Of a DNA stretch of 64,000 nucleotides, positions 15,627 to 23,899 are shown in pieces (position 1 is the first letter of the stretch; the number at the start of each line of letters is the position of its first letter). A program made the position numbers and the translations under genes. The stretch lies in assembly GCA_963800285.1 (NCBI GenBank), contig CAWDAL010000013.1, forward strand, positions 271,446 through 335,445. Direction: 5' to 3'. The stretch comes from DASUPK01 sp963800285. Lineage in GTDB: Bacteria > Actinomycetota > Thermoleophilia > Solirubrobacterales > 70-9. Under the pieces are notes generated by a model that was given only the letters and a program-made list of their open reading frames with translations, was not told the DNA's origin and did not search any database.

Positions 15627-16571
15627 CTAAGACGCCTCAGCCGCGAGCGTCTCCTCGAGTCCGGAATCGATCGTGCGCTTCGCCCGCCAGCCGAGACGCT
15701 CGGCGGCGAGCGTGGTGTCGAGCACGGTGCGGTCGATCTCCCCGGCGCGGGCGGGAGCCGGCTCCGGCTCGAAGTCGCCGCGGCCCGCCAGCCGCCCGAT
15801 CTGCTCGGCGAGCTCGAGCACGGTCGTCTCGACCCCGGTGCCCGCGTTGATCGGCCCGCTCTCGCCGCTCCCCTCCATCGCGAGCAGGCCGTCGACGACG
15901 TCGGCCACGTGGATGTAGTCGCGGGTCTGCTTGCCCGTGCCGAAGACCGTGGGCCGCCCGCCGTCGCGGGCCAGGGCGCAGAAGATCGCGACCACGCCCG
16001 CCTCCGTCGCCGGGTCCTGCCGCGGGCCGTAGACGTTGCCGAGGCGAAGCGTCCCCGCCGAGAGCTCGCGCGTGCGCGAATAGAGACCGAGGTAGCCCTC
16101 CGCGGCCAGCTTGCTCTGCCCGTACACGGAGAACGGCTCGCAGGGCGCCGTCTCGGCGAAGGGAAGCTCGTCTGGCCGATCGGCTCCCTCTCCATATATG
16201 GCGCCCCCGGTCGAGGTGAAGACGAGGCGAGATGACCCGCCGCGGACCGCCGCCTCAAGCACGTTCACCGTGCCCACCACGTTGAGGCGGGCGTCGAAGC
16301 CCGGATCCGCCATCGAGCGCCGCACGTCGATCTGGGCGGCGAGATGGAAGATGCTGTCGGGCGCGAAGCCCTCGATCGCCTCGAAGACGGCCTGGGCGTC
16401 GGCTACGTCGAGCTCGGTGAGCCGCACCCCCGCCTCGAGCGCGCCCGCAAGGTTCTCCCGCTTGCCGCTCGAGAGGTCGTCCAGCACCAGGACCTCGTCT
16501 CCACGCGCGGCCAAAGCATCCACCAGGTGCGAGCCGATGAAGCCCGCGCCGCCTGTCACCGCAGATTTCAC
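15627..16571 (-). CDS. NAD-dependent sugar epimerase (UDP-glucose 4-epimerase-like)
   Basis: This is a 314-residue extended short-chain dehydrogenase/epimerase. The Rossmann motif is VTGGAGFIGSHL, the adenine-binding Asp lies in LVLDDLSSG, a Ser/Thr-rich strand reads LVFTSTGGAIYG and the catalytic YxxxK is VYGQSKLAAE. It contains the family motifs LRLGNVYGPRQDP and TRDYIHVADV. Such proteins are often annotated UDP-glucose 4-epimerase; the exact sugar cannot be read off. It is the first gene of a probable two-gene unit with the GH31 glycosidase and is divergent from topA. Confidence 0.92.
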   Translation of the reverse strand: MKSAVTGGAGFIGSHLVDALAARGDEVLVLDDLSSGKRENLAGALEAGVRLTELDVADAQAVFEAIEGFAPDSIFHLAAQIDVRRSMADPGFDARLNVVGTVNVLEAAVRGGSSRLVFTSTGGAIYGEGADRPDELPFAETAPCEPFSVYGQSKLAAEGYLGLYSRTRELSAGTLRLGNVYGPRQDPATEAGVVAIFCALARDGGRPTVFGTGKQTRDYIHVADVVDGLLAMEGSGESGPINAGTGVETTVLELAEQIGRLAGRGDFEPEPAPARAGEIDRTVLDTTLAAERLGWRAKRTIDSGLEETLAAEAS

Positions 16572-16640
16572 GCAGGAGAGACTACGGGCGGAACGTAATA
16601 GGCAGCCGAGGACCCCCTGCTACTCTCGCCGACCGCATCG

Positions 16641-16666
16641 GCCCCTTTCGACGTATATGTAGGGGC
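16641..16666. promoter_or_regulatory. Possible operator/promoter between epimerase and topA
   Basis: The 128-bp divergent region contains the inverted repeat gcccct...aggggc (16641-16646 and 16661-16666) around an unusually AT-rich core, acgtatatgt. The core offers a -10-like TATATG for topA, 34 bp upstream of its ATG. This is suggestive only. Confidence 0.3.
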
Positions 16667-16699
16667 ATCCATGGTCGCGGCTACCGTGAAGGGCCAGAT

Positions 16700-19159
16700 A
16701 TGCGACTGATAGTCACCGAGAAGAACAACAGCGCGAAGAAGATCGCCGAGATTCTGAGCGGCGGAACCGCCAAGGAGGGCGCTTCCTACAAGACGCCCTA
16801 CTACGAGTGGTCCGACGATCACGGCAATCACATGACGATCGGTCTCAAGGGCCACGTCCTCAATCCCGCCTTCCCGGAGTCCTACAACAACTGGCAGGAG
16901 ACGAATCCGCGCGACCTGATCGACGCGGACCTGATCAAGGAGCCGACCGACAAGAACGTCGTGCGGGCCCTGAAGAAGGTGGCCGCCGATGCCGACGACC
17001 TCATCATCGCGACGGACTACGACCGCGAGGGCGAGCTGATCGGGCTCGAGGCCCTGCAGGAGATCGTCGAGGCGAACCCAGATCTGGCGACCGCCGAGGG
17101 CGTCCACGACGACGGCACCCCCGTGAAGCGCGCCCGCTACTCCGCACTCACCAAGGACGAGATCGAGCGCGCCTTCAACAACCTCGACGAGCTCTCGATG
17201 CCGCTTGCGAACGCCGGCGCGGCGCGCCAGGACATGGACCTGATCTGGGGCGCGACGCTGACCCGCTCGGTCTCGATGGCCACACGGCGCTTCGGGTCCA
17301 ACTTCCTCTCGGTCGGCCGTGTGCAGAGTCCCACCCTCGGCCTGATCGTCCAGCGCGAGCTCGAGCGCCGCGCGCACGTGCCCGTCCCCTTCTGGGAGGT
17401 GACGGCGACCTTCGCTTACATCCCATCAACGGCCGCCACAAGCACCGCGGCCGAATCATTCGTCGCCGAGCACACCACCGACAAGTTCTGGGAGGAGAAG
17501 GAGGCCGAGGCCGCGGTCGCCAACTCACAATCTCCTGGCACGGTTGTGGAGATCACGGCGCGGAAGAACACCCGCAAGCCGCCCACTCCCCTCAACACCA
17601 CCGCCTTCACCACCGACGCGTCCAGCCGCCTGGGCATCACCCCCTCGCGCGCGATGCGGATCGCCGAGGACCTCTACATGGACGGCTACATCTCCTATCC
17701 GCGAACCGACAACACCGTCTACCCGAGCTCGCTCGACACGAAGGAGCTCGTGAAGCAGCTGGTGGCGGTGGACGACTTCAAGGCGGCCGAGTTCCTGCTC
17801 GATGGGCGGACGCTGGAGGCGACCCGCGGCAAGAAGGAGACGACGGACCACCCGCCGATCTACCCGACGCAGGCGGTCAACCCGAAGCGGCTCGAGGCCC
17901 GATCCGAGGCCCATCGCCGGGTCTACGAGCTGGTCGCACGCCGCTTCCTCGCCACGTTCTCGCCGCCGATGATTAGTGAGGGGACCAGGGCGAACATCGT
18001 CACGGCCAAGGGCGAGGCTTCGGCCGAATCGGGAGAGACCTACTTCGTCCGCGGATCCGTCGTGGTCGACCCGGGCTTCGCCGCGATCTACACCTACGCC
18101 CGCTCCGCCGACACCGAGATCCCGAAGCTCGAGGAGGGTCAGGAGCTCACCATCGAGAGCGTCGACCTGGAGGGCAAGGAGACGCCCCCGCCGCCCCGGA
18201 TCAGCCAGGGCAAGCTGATCGAGATGATGGAGGAGGCCGGCCTCGGCACCAAGGCGACTCGCGCGGACATCATTCAGAAGCTCTACGACCGCGGCTACGT
18301 CTTCAACAACCCGCCGGAGCCCTCGGAGACCGGCATCGCGATGTCGAAGGCGTTCGAGAACTACGTCCCGCGGATGGCGACGCCCGACATGACCGCCGAG
18401 ATGGAGGCGGAGATGGATCAGATCGCCGCCGGCGAGATGACCAAGGACGATGTTCTGCGGGACAGCCGCGACATGCTTCGCTCGGCCTTCGACGAGATGG
18501 GCGACGACGTCAAGACCGAGGACGAGGACGCCAAGTGGCGCAAGTTCGCCCGCGAGGTGTGGGCCGGGATGGACCAGGACCGAATCCTCGGCCCCTGCAT
18601 CGTCTGCGAGGAGGCCGGCCGCAAACAGGAGGACGGCTCCCCGAACCTGCTGCGGATCATCAAGGCGCGCAAGTCGGGCAAGCGCTTCGTCGGCTGCTCC
18701 GGCTGGGACGGCGACAATCCGGACTCGCCCGATTCCTGCGACCAGACCTTCCCACTGCCGCAGCGCGTGCGCGGCCTCTACAAGATCGAGGAGGTCTGCT
18801 CGGTCTGCGGCCGGACGCCGCGACTGCAGGTGGTGCCCTGGCGCGGGCGCCCCTGGAAGCTCTGCCTGAACGACGAGTGCCCCTCGATGGCGGAGATGAA
18901 GCGCCGCCGCGCCGAGCGCGAGGCCGCCAAGGCCGCGAAAGAAGCCGCCGAGGCCGCCGAGAAGGATGGGGCGGCGAAGGACGCTGAGGTCGATCCCGAC
19001 GAGGCCGCGAAGGAGGCGGAGAAGATCGCCGGTCAGGCGTCGGCCACGAAGGTCAAGCGCGCTACGCGAGGCAACGGCGCGAAGGCCAAGAACGGCGCGA
19101 AGAAGAACGGCGCCAAGTCGGGCAACGGCTCGAAGGCCAAGCCCCGCGCGAAGAGCTAG
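16700..19159 (+). CDS. topA: DNA topoisomerase I, archaeal-type core with Zn-ribbon and basic tail
   Basis: The 819-residue protein is a type IA topoisomerase that relaxes negative supercoils. The Toprim domain starts at residue 1 with LIVTEKNNSAKKIAEIL (Glu7) and has the metal motif DYDREGE at 106-112. The catalytic tyrosine is Tyr333 in YISYPRTDN. The core wording (AAR-type LSGG start, GHVLNPAFPESYNNW, DADLIKEPT, GAARQDMDLIWGATLTR, FLSVGRVQSPTL) resembles haloarchaeal and other archaeal TopA rather than the bacterial VIVESPAKAKTI type. After about residue 620 come four-Cys zinc-ribbon segments (GPCIVCEEAG; FVGCSGW; CSVCGRTP; CLNDECP) and then about 100 residues of Lys/Ala/Gly-rich tail, a style typical of actinobacterial topoisomerase I. 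The gene is not frameshifted. Confidence 0.95.
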   Translation: MRLIVTEKNNSAKKIAEILSGGTAKEGASYKTPYYEWSDDHGNHMTIGLKGHVLNPAFPESYNNWQETNPRDLIDADLIKEPTDKNVVRALKKVAADADDLIIATDYDREGELIGLEALQEIVEANPDLATAEGVHDDGTPVKRARYSALTKDEIERAFNNLDELSMPLANAGAARQDMDLIWGATLTRSVSMATRRFGSNFLSVGRVQSPTLGLIVQRELERRAHVPVPFWEVTATFAYIPSTAATSTAAESFVAEHTTDKFWEEKEAEAAVANSQSPGTVVEITARKNTRKPPTPLNTTAFTTDASSRLGITPSRAMRIAEDLYMDGYISYPRTDNTVYPSSLDTKELVKQLVAVDDFKAAEFLLDGRTLEATRGKKETTDHPPIYPTQAVNPKRLEARSEAHRRVYELVARRFLATFSPPMISEGTRANIVTAKGEASAESGETYFVRGSVVVDPGFAAIYTYARSADTEIPKLEEGQELTIESVDLEGKETPPPPRISQGKLIEMMEEAGLGTKATRADIIQKLYDRGYVFNNPPEPSETGIAMSKAFENYVPRMATPDMTAEMEAEMDQIAAGEMTKDDVLRDSRDMLRSAFDEMGDDVKTEDEDAKWRKFAREVWAGMDQDRILGPCIVCEEAGRKQEDGSPNLLRIIKARKSGKRFVGCSGWDGDNPDSPDSCDQTFPLPQRVRGLYKIEEVCSVCGRTPRLQVVPWRGRPWKLCLNDECPSMAEMKRRRAEREAAKAAKEAAEAAEKDGAAKDAEVDPDEAAKEAEKIAGQASATKVKRATRGNGAKAKNGAKKNGAKSGNGSKAKPRAKS

Positions 19160-19176
19160 CCCGATCGTGGGCTAGC
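19155..19176. terminator. Inverted repeat spanning both convergent stop codons
   Basis: Perfect 8-bp arms gctagccc and gggctagc (19155-19162, 19169-19176) enclose a 6-base loop. The topA stop (19157-19159) and the opposite-strand stop (19172-19174) each sit within an arm. There is no T-tract, so it would be an unconventional, bidirectional terminator. Confidence 0.5.
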
Positions 19177-19999
19177 CGGTCGCCTGGATCGACCGGGGCC
19201 CGGTGGAGGTGCAGCTGGCGATCACGCTCCCGCTCGGGTCCGTCCTGCAGGTCCAGTCGCCGATCGTCGTGCCGCCGCCCTGGAGGGCCGAGAGCAGGAC
19301 CGAGTGGGCCTCGCCGCAGCCGGCCGGATCCCCGTCCTTCGCCGAGGAGGTGACGTCGTAGGTCGTGCCGCTGTTCGCGGTGCCGCTGCCGATGATCGGG
19401 TCGCACTTGGATCTGCGGACGACCGGCTTCGCCGCCGGGGTCGCCGCCGACGGGGAGGTCACCGCCGGCGCGGTGGCGGTTGGAGTCGCGGCGGGTGCCG
19501 TCGTCGCCGTCGCCGGGGTGGTGTCCGCGACGGTTGCGTTGTTGTCGTCTCCGCTTCCGCCCGAGATCAGCACGATCACCACGACGACTGCGGCGAGCAG
19601 CGCGGCGACGGCGGCCCAGCGGCCATAGGAGCGGCGCCTGCCGGGGCGCAGGCTCGGCGCGGTCGCGGCCGCCTTCGCGGCGGCAGCGGTCCTGGCGGAC
19701 TCCTCCACCTCGGGGACGGCGGCGGCCGCGGCTCTCGCCTCGGCCTTCGAGCCCGACTTCGGGGCGGTCTTGCGGACGGTCTTGACCGGTGTCTTGCGCG
19801 CCGACGCAGTTGTCTTGCGCTTCGCGGGAGCCTTACGCGTGGACCCTCCCGAGGGCTTCGCCGGGTGCTTCCCGGTCGAGCCGGCCGGCTTGGCCGAGGA
19901 GGCGGAGGTCCGCTTGGCCGCCGACTTCTTCCGGGCGGAGCTCGAGCGGCTCGAGAAGCTGGACTTGGCGCGATTGCTGGGCTTTTTCGGTGCGGCCAT
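19172..19999 (-). CDS. Membrane protein with histone-H1-like basic N-terminal tail and extracellular Cys domain
   Basis: I do not recognise a named family. The 275-residue protein has about 85 residues of Lys/Ala/Ser/Pro-rich basic sequence with KPAKR- and RKTPVKT-type repeats, like histone H1 or actinobacterial nucleoid-protein tails. An acidic/Ala linker, a single membrane segment (WAAVAALLAAVVVVIVLI, about residues 128-145) and a Thr/Ala/Pro spacer follow. The final 80-residue domain contains four cysteines (SKCDPIIG; GDPAGCGEAH; DWTCRTDP; ASCTSTG) that would be outside the cell and could form two disulphides. The layout suggests a type II membrane protein with a nucleic-acid- or anion-binding cytoplasmic tail. 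It converges on topA with shared terminator symmetry. Confidence 0.8.
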   Translation of the reverse strand: MAAPKKPSNRAKSSFSSRSSSARKKSAAKRTSASSAKPAGSTGKHPAKPSGGSTRKAPAKRKTTASARKTPVKTVRKTAPKSGSKAEARAAAAAVPEVEESARTAAAAKAAATAPSLRPGRRRSYGRWAAVAALLAAVVVVIVLISGGSGDDNNATVADTTPATATTAPAATPTATAPAVTSPSAATPAAKPVVRRSKCDPIIGSGTANSGTTYDVTSSAKDGDPAGCGEAHSVLLSALQGGGTTIGDWTCRTDPSGSVIASCTSTGPRSIQATG

Positions 20000-20127
20000 C
20001 CCTACTCATCATTCATGAGGAGGGCGAATCAGGCGCCGGTGGGGCGGTGGATCAGCCGCCGAGCGGGGGCGAGTCGGGCACGGCGGGAACCTGCAGATCC
20101 CCGCCGCGCTCGGCTCAACCCGTCGGG

Positions 20128-20253
20128 TCAGGCGCCCTCCTCGCCTCCACCCTCGTCCCCGCCGCCCTCCTGGCCGCCGTCATCGCCGCCGCCCTCCTCG
20201 GGGGCGCCGCCTTCCTCAACGTCGGGTGCCGGTGTCTCAGGTGTCTCCAACAT
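20128..20253 (-). CDS. Possible 41-residue acidic Gly/Glu-rich microprotein
   Basis: The frame begins MLETPETPAPDVEEGG and continues as Glu/Asp/Gly-rich sequence to EEGEGA-like end (EEGA), giving a strongly acidic, glycine-rich 41-residue product. It is preceded by an excellent ribosome binding site (aggagaggag, six bases before ATG), which is the main reason to call it. It lies between the histone-tailed membrane protein (downstream on the same strand) and the divergent tmk. Low-complexity high-GC DNA can produce such frames by chance, so it remains tentative. Confidence 0.45.
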   Translation of the reverse strand: MLETPETPAPDVEEGGAPEEGGGDDGGQEGGGDEGGGEEGA

Positions 20254-20380
20254 CCCTCACTCCTCTCCTTCGGGTAACCCCGCGCTACCCGCCCGAAGCT
20301 CCGGAAAAACGCGCGGGGTGCAGGTAGTTCGAGCCCGCGGTCGGAGGACGGGTGGCGGCGGCGGTTAGCCTGAGGCGGCG

Positions 20381-20974
20381 ATGTTCATCTCCCTCGAGGG
20401 AATCGACGGCTCCGGCAAGAGCACGCAGGCCAAGCTGCTGGCAAAGGCCCTCGGCGACGTCGTGCTCGTCCGCGAACCGGGAGGAACCGAGACCGGGGAG
20501 CGGATCCGCGGGCTGCTCAAGGACCCGAGTCTGGATCTGAACCCCCTCGCCGAGCTCCTGCTCTTCTGCGCGGCGCGGGCGGAGCTGGTCGCCCAGGTCG
20601 TCGGCCCGGCGCGCGAGGCCGGACGCGACGTGGTCTGCGACCGGTTCAGTGATTCCAGCGTCGCCTATCAGGGCGTCGCGCGGGGGCTGGGGGCAGAGCG
20701 GGTCGAGGAGATCTGCGACCTCGCCACCGGAGGGGTCTGGCCCGACCTGACGATCCTGCTTCGGCTGGAGCCGGATCGGGCTGCGAAGCGGATCGGCCGG
20801 CGCAAGGCCGATCGCTTCGAGGAGGAGGGGATCGAGCTGCAGCGCCTGGTGGCGGAGGGCTACGACGAGGTTGCTCGGCGGCACCCGGATCGCATCCGGA
20901 TCGTCGATGCGGACGGCAATCGCGATTCGGTCCATGCCGCCGTGCTGGCCGAGGTGCAGGCGGTGAGAGTGTGA
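20381..20974 (+). CDS. tmk: Thymidylate kinase
   Basis: TMP kinase phosphorylates dTMP to dTDP for DNA synthesis. The 197-residue protein has the P-loop GIDGSGKST near residues 7-15, the DR(F/Y) motif in CDRFSDSSVAYQG, and the LID region RRKADRFEEEG. The length is normal. It overlaps holB by three bases (TGATG), the common tmk-holB pairing. Confidence 0.96.
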   Translation: MFISLEGIDGSGKSTQAKLLAKALGDVVLVREPGGTETGERIRGLLKDPSLDLNPLAELLLFCAARAELVAQVVGPAREAGRDVVCDRFSDSSVAYQGVARGLGAERVEEICDLATGGVWPDLTILLRLEPDRAAKRIGRRKADRFEEEGIELQRLVAEGYDEVARRHPDRIRIVDADGNRDSVHAAVLAEVQAVRV

Positions 20975-22104
20975 TGGAGGCGGCCGCCGCCCCCGCGGTC
21001 CCCGAGGCGCTGGCGCAGGCGACCCGGCATCAGCCGAGGGCACGCGCCGCGCTCGTGGCGGCGCTCGCCGCGCCCGGCCACGCCTACATCTTCCGCGGCC
21101 CGCGCGGGGCCGGCAAGTCGGCCGCGGCTCGCGCCTTCGCGGCCGAGCTGCTCGCCGAGGGCGCCTCCGACCCCGAGGATGCGCGCCGCCGCGCCCTGCT
21201 CGATCCCTCGCCCCACCCCGACCTCGTCTGGCTGCGCCCGCCCGGCGCCCAGCACCTGGTCGAGGACGTCCGGGAGTCGGTGATCCGCGCCTCCAGCCTG
21301 AGCCCCGCCGAGGGCCGTCGCCGCGTCTTCGTGGTCCAGGAGGCCGAGGACCTCCGCGACGAGAGCCAGAACGCCCTGCTCAAGACGCTCGAGGAGCCGG
21401 CGCCCTTCGCCCACCTGATCCTGATCTGCTCGGAGCCTGAGCAGCTCGCCGAGACGATCCTTTCGCGCTGCGCCCCGGTCGAGTTCGGGCCGCTGGCGCC
21501 CGACGCCGTGCTCGAAGCGCTCGGCGCCGGCGAGGAGGCTGCCGCGGCGGCTCGCCTGAGCGGCGGGGACGTCGAGCTGGCGCGCCTTCTGCACGGCGAG
21601 GCCGGGACGGCCCTGCGGGCCACCGCGGAGGCCGCCGCCCGGTCCGCCCGCTCTCCCGAGCCACGGCCCGAGCCCTGGCGGGGACTGCTCGACGCCGCGA
21701 GCGAGGCCGGCGCCGAGGCCGGGGCGGCGGAGGAGAAGCGGCTGGTGGAGGAGGCCGAGACGATGGCGAAGCGGGGACGCAAGGGGAAGCTCACACGCGA
21801 GGCGACCGAGCAGGTGAGGCGGACCGAGAGGCGGGCGCGCACCCGGGCCCTGGACCTCGGGCTGGCGATCTGCTGCGCCTGGTACCGGGATCTGGCGGCG
21901 GTCGCGTCCGGGGCCGACGAGGTGGTGCTGAACGCGGACCGCCGAGCCGAGCTGGCGGAGGACGCCCAGGGCCTCGACCCGGCGAGGGCGAGGGAGGCGG
22001 TCGAGTGGGTGCTCGATACGCGCCGGCGCCTGCGGGTGAACGTTTCAGAGGAGCTCGCGCTCGAGGCGCTCTGGCTCCGGCTCGGCGCCGCGCTGGCTAA
22101 GTAG
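20974..22104 (+). CDS. holB: DNA polymerase III delta' subunit
   Basis: This is the clamp-loader delta' subunit of the replicative polymerase. It has an AAA+ fold with the P-loop-like GPRGAGKSAAARAFAAEL, the HPDLVWLRP strand, VFVVQEAEDLRDESQNALLKTLEEP (Walker B/sensor region) and the arginine-finger motif SRCAPVEF. The zinc-module cysteines found in many bacterial clamp-loader proteins are not visible after the P-loop. The C-terminal half is helical. I prefer ATG 20974, overlapping the tmk stop, to the GTG three bases earlier. Confidence 0.9.
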   Translation: MEAAAAPAVPEALAQATRHQPRARAALVAALAAPGHAYIFRGPRGAGKSAAARAFAAELLAEGASDPEDARRRALLDPSPHPDLVWLRPPGAQHLVEDVRESVIRASSLSPAEGRRRVFVVQEAEDLRDESQNALLKTLEEPAPFAHLILICSEPEQLAETILSRCAPVEFGPLAPDAVLEALGAGEEAAAAARLSGGDVELARLLHGEAGTALRATAEAAARSARSPEPRPEPWRGLLDAASEAGAEAGAAEEKRLVEEAETMAKRGRKGKLTREATEQVRRTERRARTRALDLGLAICCAWYRDLAAVASGADEVVLNADRRAELAEDAQGLDPARAREAVEWVLDTRRRLRVNVSEELALEALWLRLGAALAK

Positions 22105-22162
22105 TCGCCGAGGCGCGAGATCGCCCACACGAATGTGAGCAACCGGTAACAATCTCCTGGTC

Positions 22163-23899
22163 ATGGCATCTGCCACCCCTAGGGGCACGAGGGGCGGGGA
22201 GAAGGGCCGCCGGATCTCGATGCGGCTCTGGCTCGGCGCCGCCTTCGCCTTCGTCACGCTGATCACCGCCGCGTCCGTGTACGTCTTCGTGGACGACTCC
22301 TCGGGGCGCACCCTGCAGAACCAGTCCGAGGACCTCGCGGTCGGGAGGACCGCGAGCCTTGCGGACGATCTCGGCAAGGCCGACAAGCTGCACGCAGCGA
22401 ACATCCTCGTCCAGACGAACACGGGCAACTTCGAGGCCTGGGCGGTCAACCGCCACGGCAATGCCCTTGCTCCCGGACAGGACCTGGCCGCCCTCGCCGC
22501 CGTGCCGCAGAAGGATGAGGCCGTTCGCGTCGCCCTCGGCAATCGCCGCTACAGGGCGAGCCTGCCCGGAAATGTGACCGTCGCGGCGGCGCCGATCTTC
22601 GGCAAGAGCAAGGTGAGGGGCGCCGCCGTGGTTCGCGCGGAGCCGCCGCCGGCGCTGACCAGGGCGTTCGACCAGCTGCGCGGGGACCGCCTCCGCGCCC
22701 TCCTGATCGCGATCGCGATCGGCGTGCTGGTCGGGTTCCTGGTCTCGTCGCTGATCGCCACCCGGGTGAGGCGATTGGCCAGGGCCGCGGAGGCGATGGC
22801 CTCCGGGAACTTCGACGCGCCCCTTCGCCCGAGCGGAAGCGACGAGATCGGGGACCTGGCTCGTTCCCTCGACTCGATGCGCGCCGAGCTCAGAGAGACC
22901 TTCAACCTGCTCGCCACCGAGCGCGACCGCCTCTCGGCGATCTTCGACGGCCTGACGGAGGCCGTGATCGTGGTCGGCGAGGACGGCGGGGTCCGCTTCG
23001 CCAATCCGGCCGCCGACCGCCTGGTCCGGGACGGGCGGCCGGCCACCGCGCTGATCCAGTCGCTGCGGCGCGCCGCCGAGCGCGGTTCGGCCGAGATCCC
23101 GGTGCTCTCGATCGACGGCCGTGTCTACGGGGTGCAGGCTCGCCGCGTTCCCGCTGAGCACGCGGTCCTGCTCGTGGTCCGCGACCGCACGGATGAGCTC
23201 AAGCGCGAGGAGGCCGAGCGCGAGTTCGTCTCGAACGCCGCGCATGAGCTCCGCAATCCGCTGGCCGGGATCATGAGCGGGATCGAGGTCCTGCGCGGAG
23301 GCGCGAAGGACGACCCGGATGCCAGGGATCGCTTCCTGACGAGACTCGCCGTGGACGCCGAGCGGATGACCCGCCTCACCCAGTCCCTGCTCACCCTCGC
23401 CCGCGTCGAGGCGGCGGGCGAGCGGGACGAGGCCCAGGTCGTCGATGTCTCACTGGCCGCGGGGGAGGCGGCCGAGGCCGTCGTGGCGCCCGAGGGGGTC
23501 GACCTGGGCACCGAGATCGAGCCCGACCTGGTGGCGGAGGGCGAGCCTGTCCTCCTGCGGCAGGTGATGATCGGCCTCCTCACCAACGCCTGTGCCCACA
23601 CCCCCCCGCCGGGCACGGTTACCCTTCGCGCCTCGCGGGGGGAGGAGAAGACCGTGACGATCGAAGTCCAAGACACCGGGAATGGCATTCCGCCCGAGGA
23701 GCAGGACCGCGTCTTCGAGCGCTTCTACAGGGGATCCGCGACGCACGAGACCGAGGGCTTCGGCCTCGGCCTCTCGATCGCGAAGCGGATGGTGGACGTG
23801 ATGAACGGTGAGATCGGGCTGCGCTCCGTTCCCGGCGAGGGCAGCACCTTCTGGGTGCGCCTTCGCGCCGCCAAGCCGACCCCGACGCCGGTGGCATGA
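22163..23899 (+). CDS. Sensor histidine kinase (HAMP-PAS-HisKA-HATPase)
   Basis: The 578-residue membrane kinase has two membrane segments (about 21-43 and 177-199) around an extracytoplasmic sensor domain of about 130 residues. After TM2 come a HAMP linker (ARAAEAMASGNFDAP), a PAS domain (LSAIFDGLTEAVIVV..ANPAADRL), a HisKA dimer domain with phospho-accepting His361 (NAAHELRNPLAG), and an HATPase domain with N box (LLTNACAHTPP), G1 (DTGNGIPPEEQDRVFERFYRG) and G2 (GFGLGLSIAKRMV). The downstream response regulator overlaps its stop codon (ATGA). The architecture is that of PhoR/WalK-like sensors; the signal is unknown. Confidence 0.94.
   Translation: MASATPRGTRGGEKGRRISMRLWLGAAFAFVTLITAASVYVFVDDSSGRTLQNQSEDLAVGRTASLADDLGKADKLHAANILVQTNTGNFEAWAVNRHGNALAPGQDLAALAAVPQKDEAVRVALGNRRYRASLPGNVTVAAAPIFGKSKVRGAAVVRAEPPPALTRAFDQLRGDRLRALLIAIAIGVLVGFLVSSLIATRVRRLARAAEAMASGNFDAPLRPSGSDEIGDLARSLDSMRAELRETFNLLATERDRLSAIFDGLTEAVIVVGEDGGVRFANPAADRLVRDGRPATALIQSLRRAAERGSAEIPVLSIDGRVYGVQARRVPAEHAVLLVVRDRTDELKREEAEREFVSNAAHELRNPLAGIMSGIEVLRGGAKDDPDARDRFLTRLAVDAERMTRLTQSLLTLARVEAAGERDEAQVVDVSLAAGEAAEAVVAPEGVDLGTEIEPDLVAEGEPVLLRQVMIGLLTNACAHTPPPGTVTLRASRGEEKTVTIEVQDTGNGIPPEEQDRVFERFYRGSATHETEGFGLGLSIAKRMVDVMNGEIGLRSVPGEGSTFWVRLRAAKPTPTPVA

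Noticed and set aside
19304..20368. 354-residue plus-strand frame between topA and tmk
   Set aside because: It is antisense to the Lys/Ala-rich membrane protein, with low-complexity Arg/Gly/Ser/Pro sequence.
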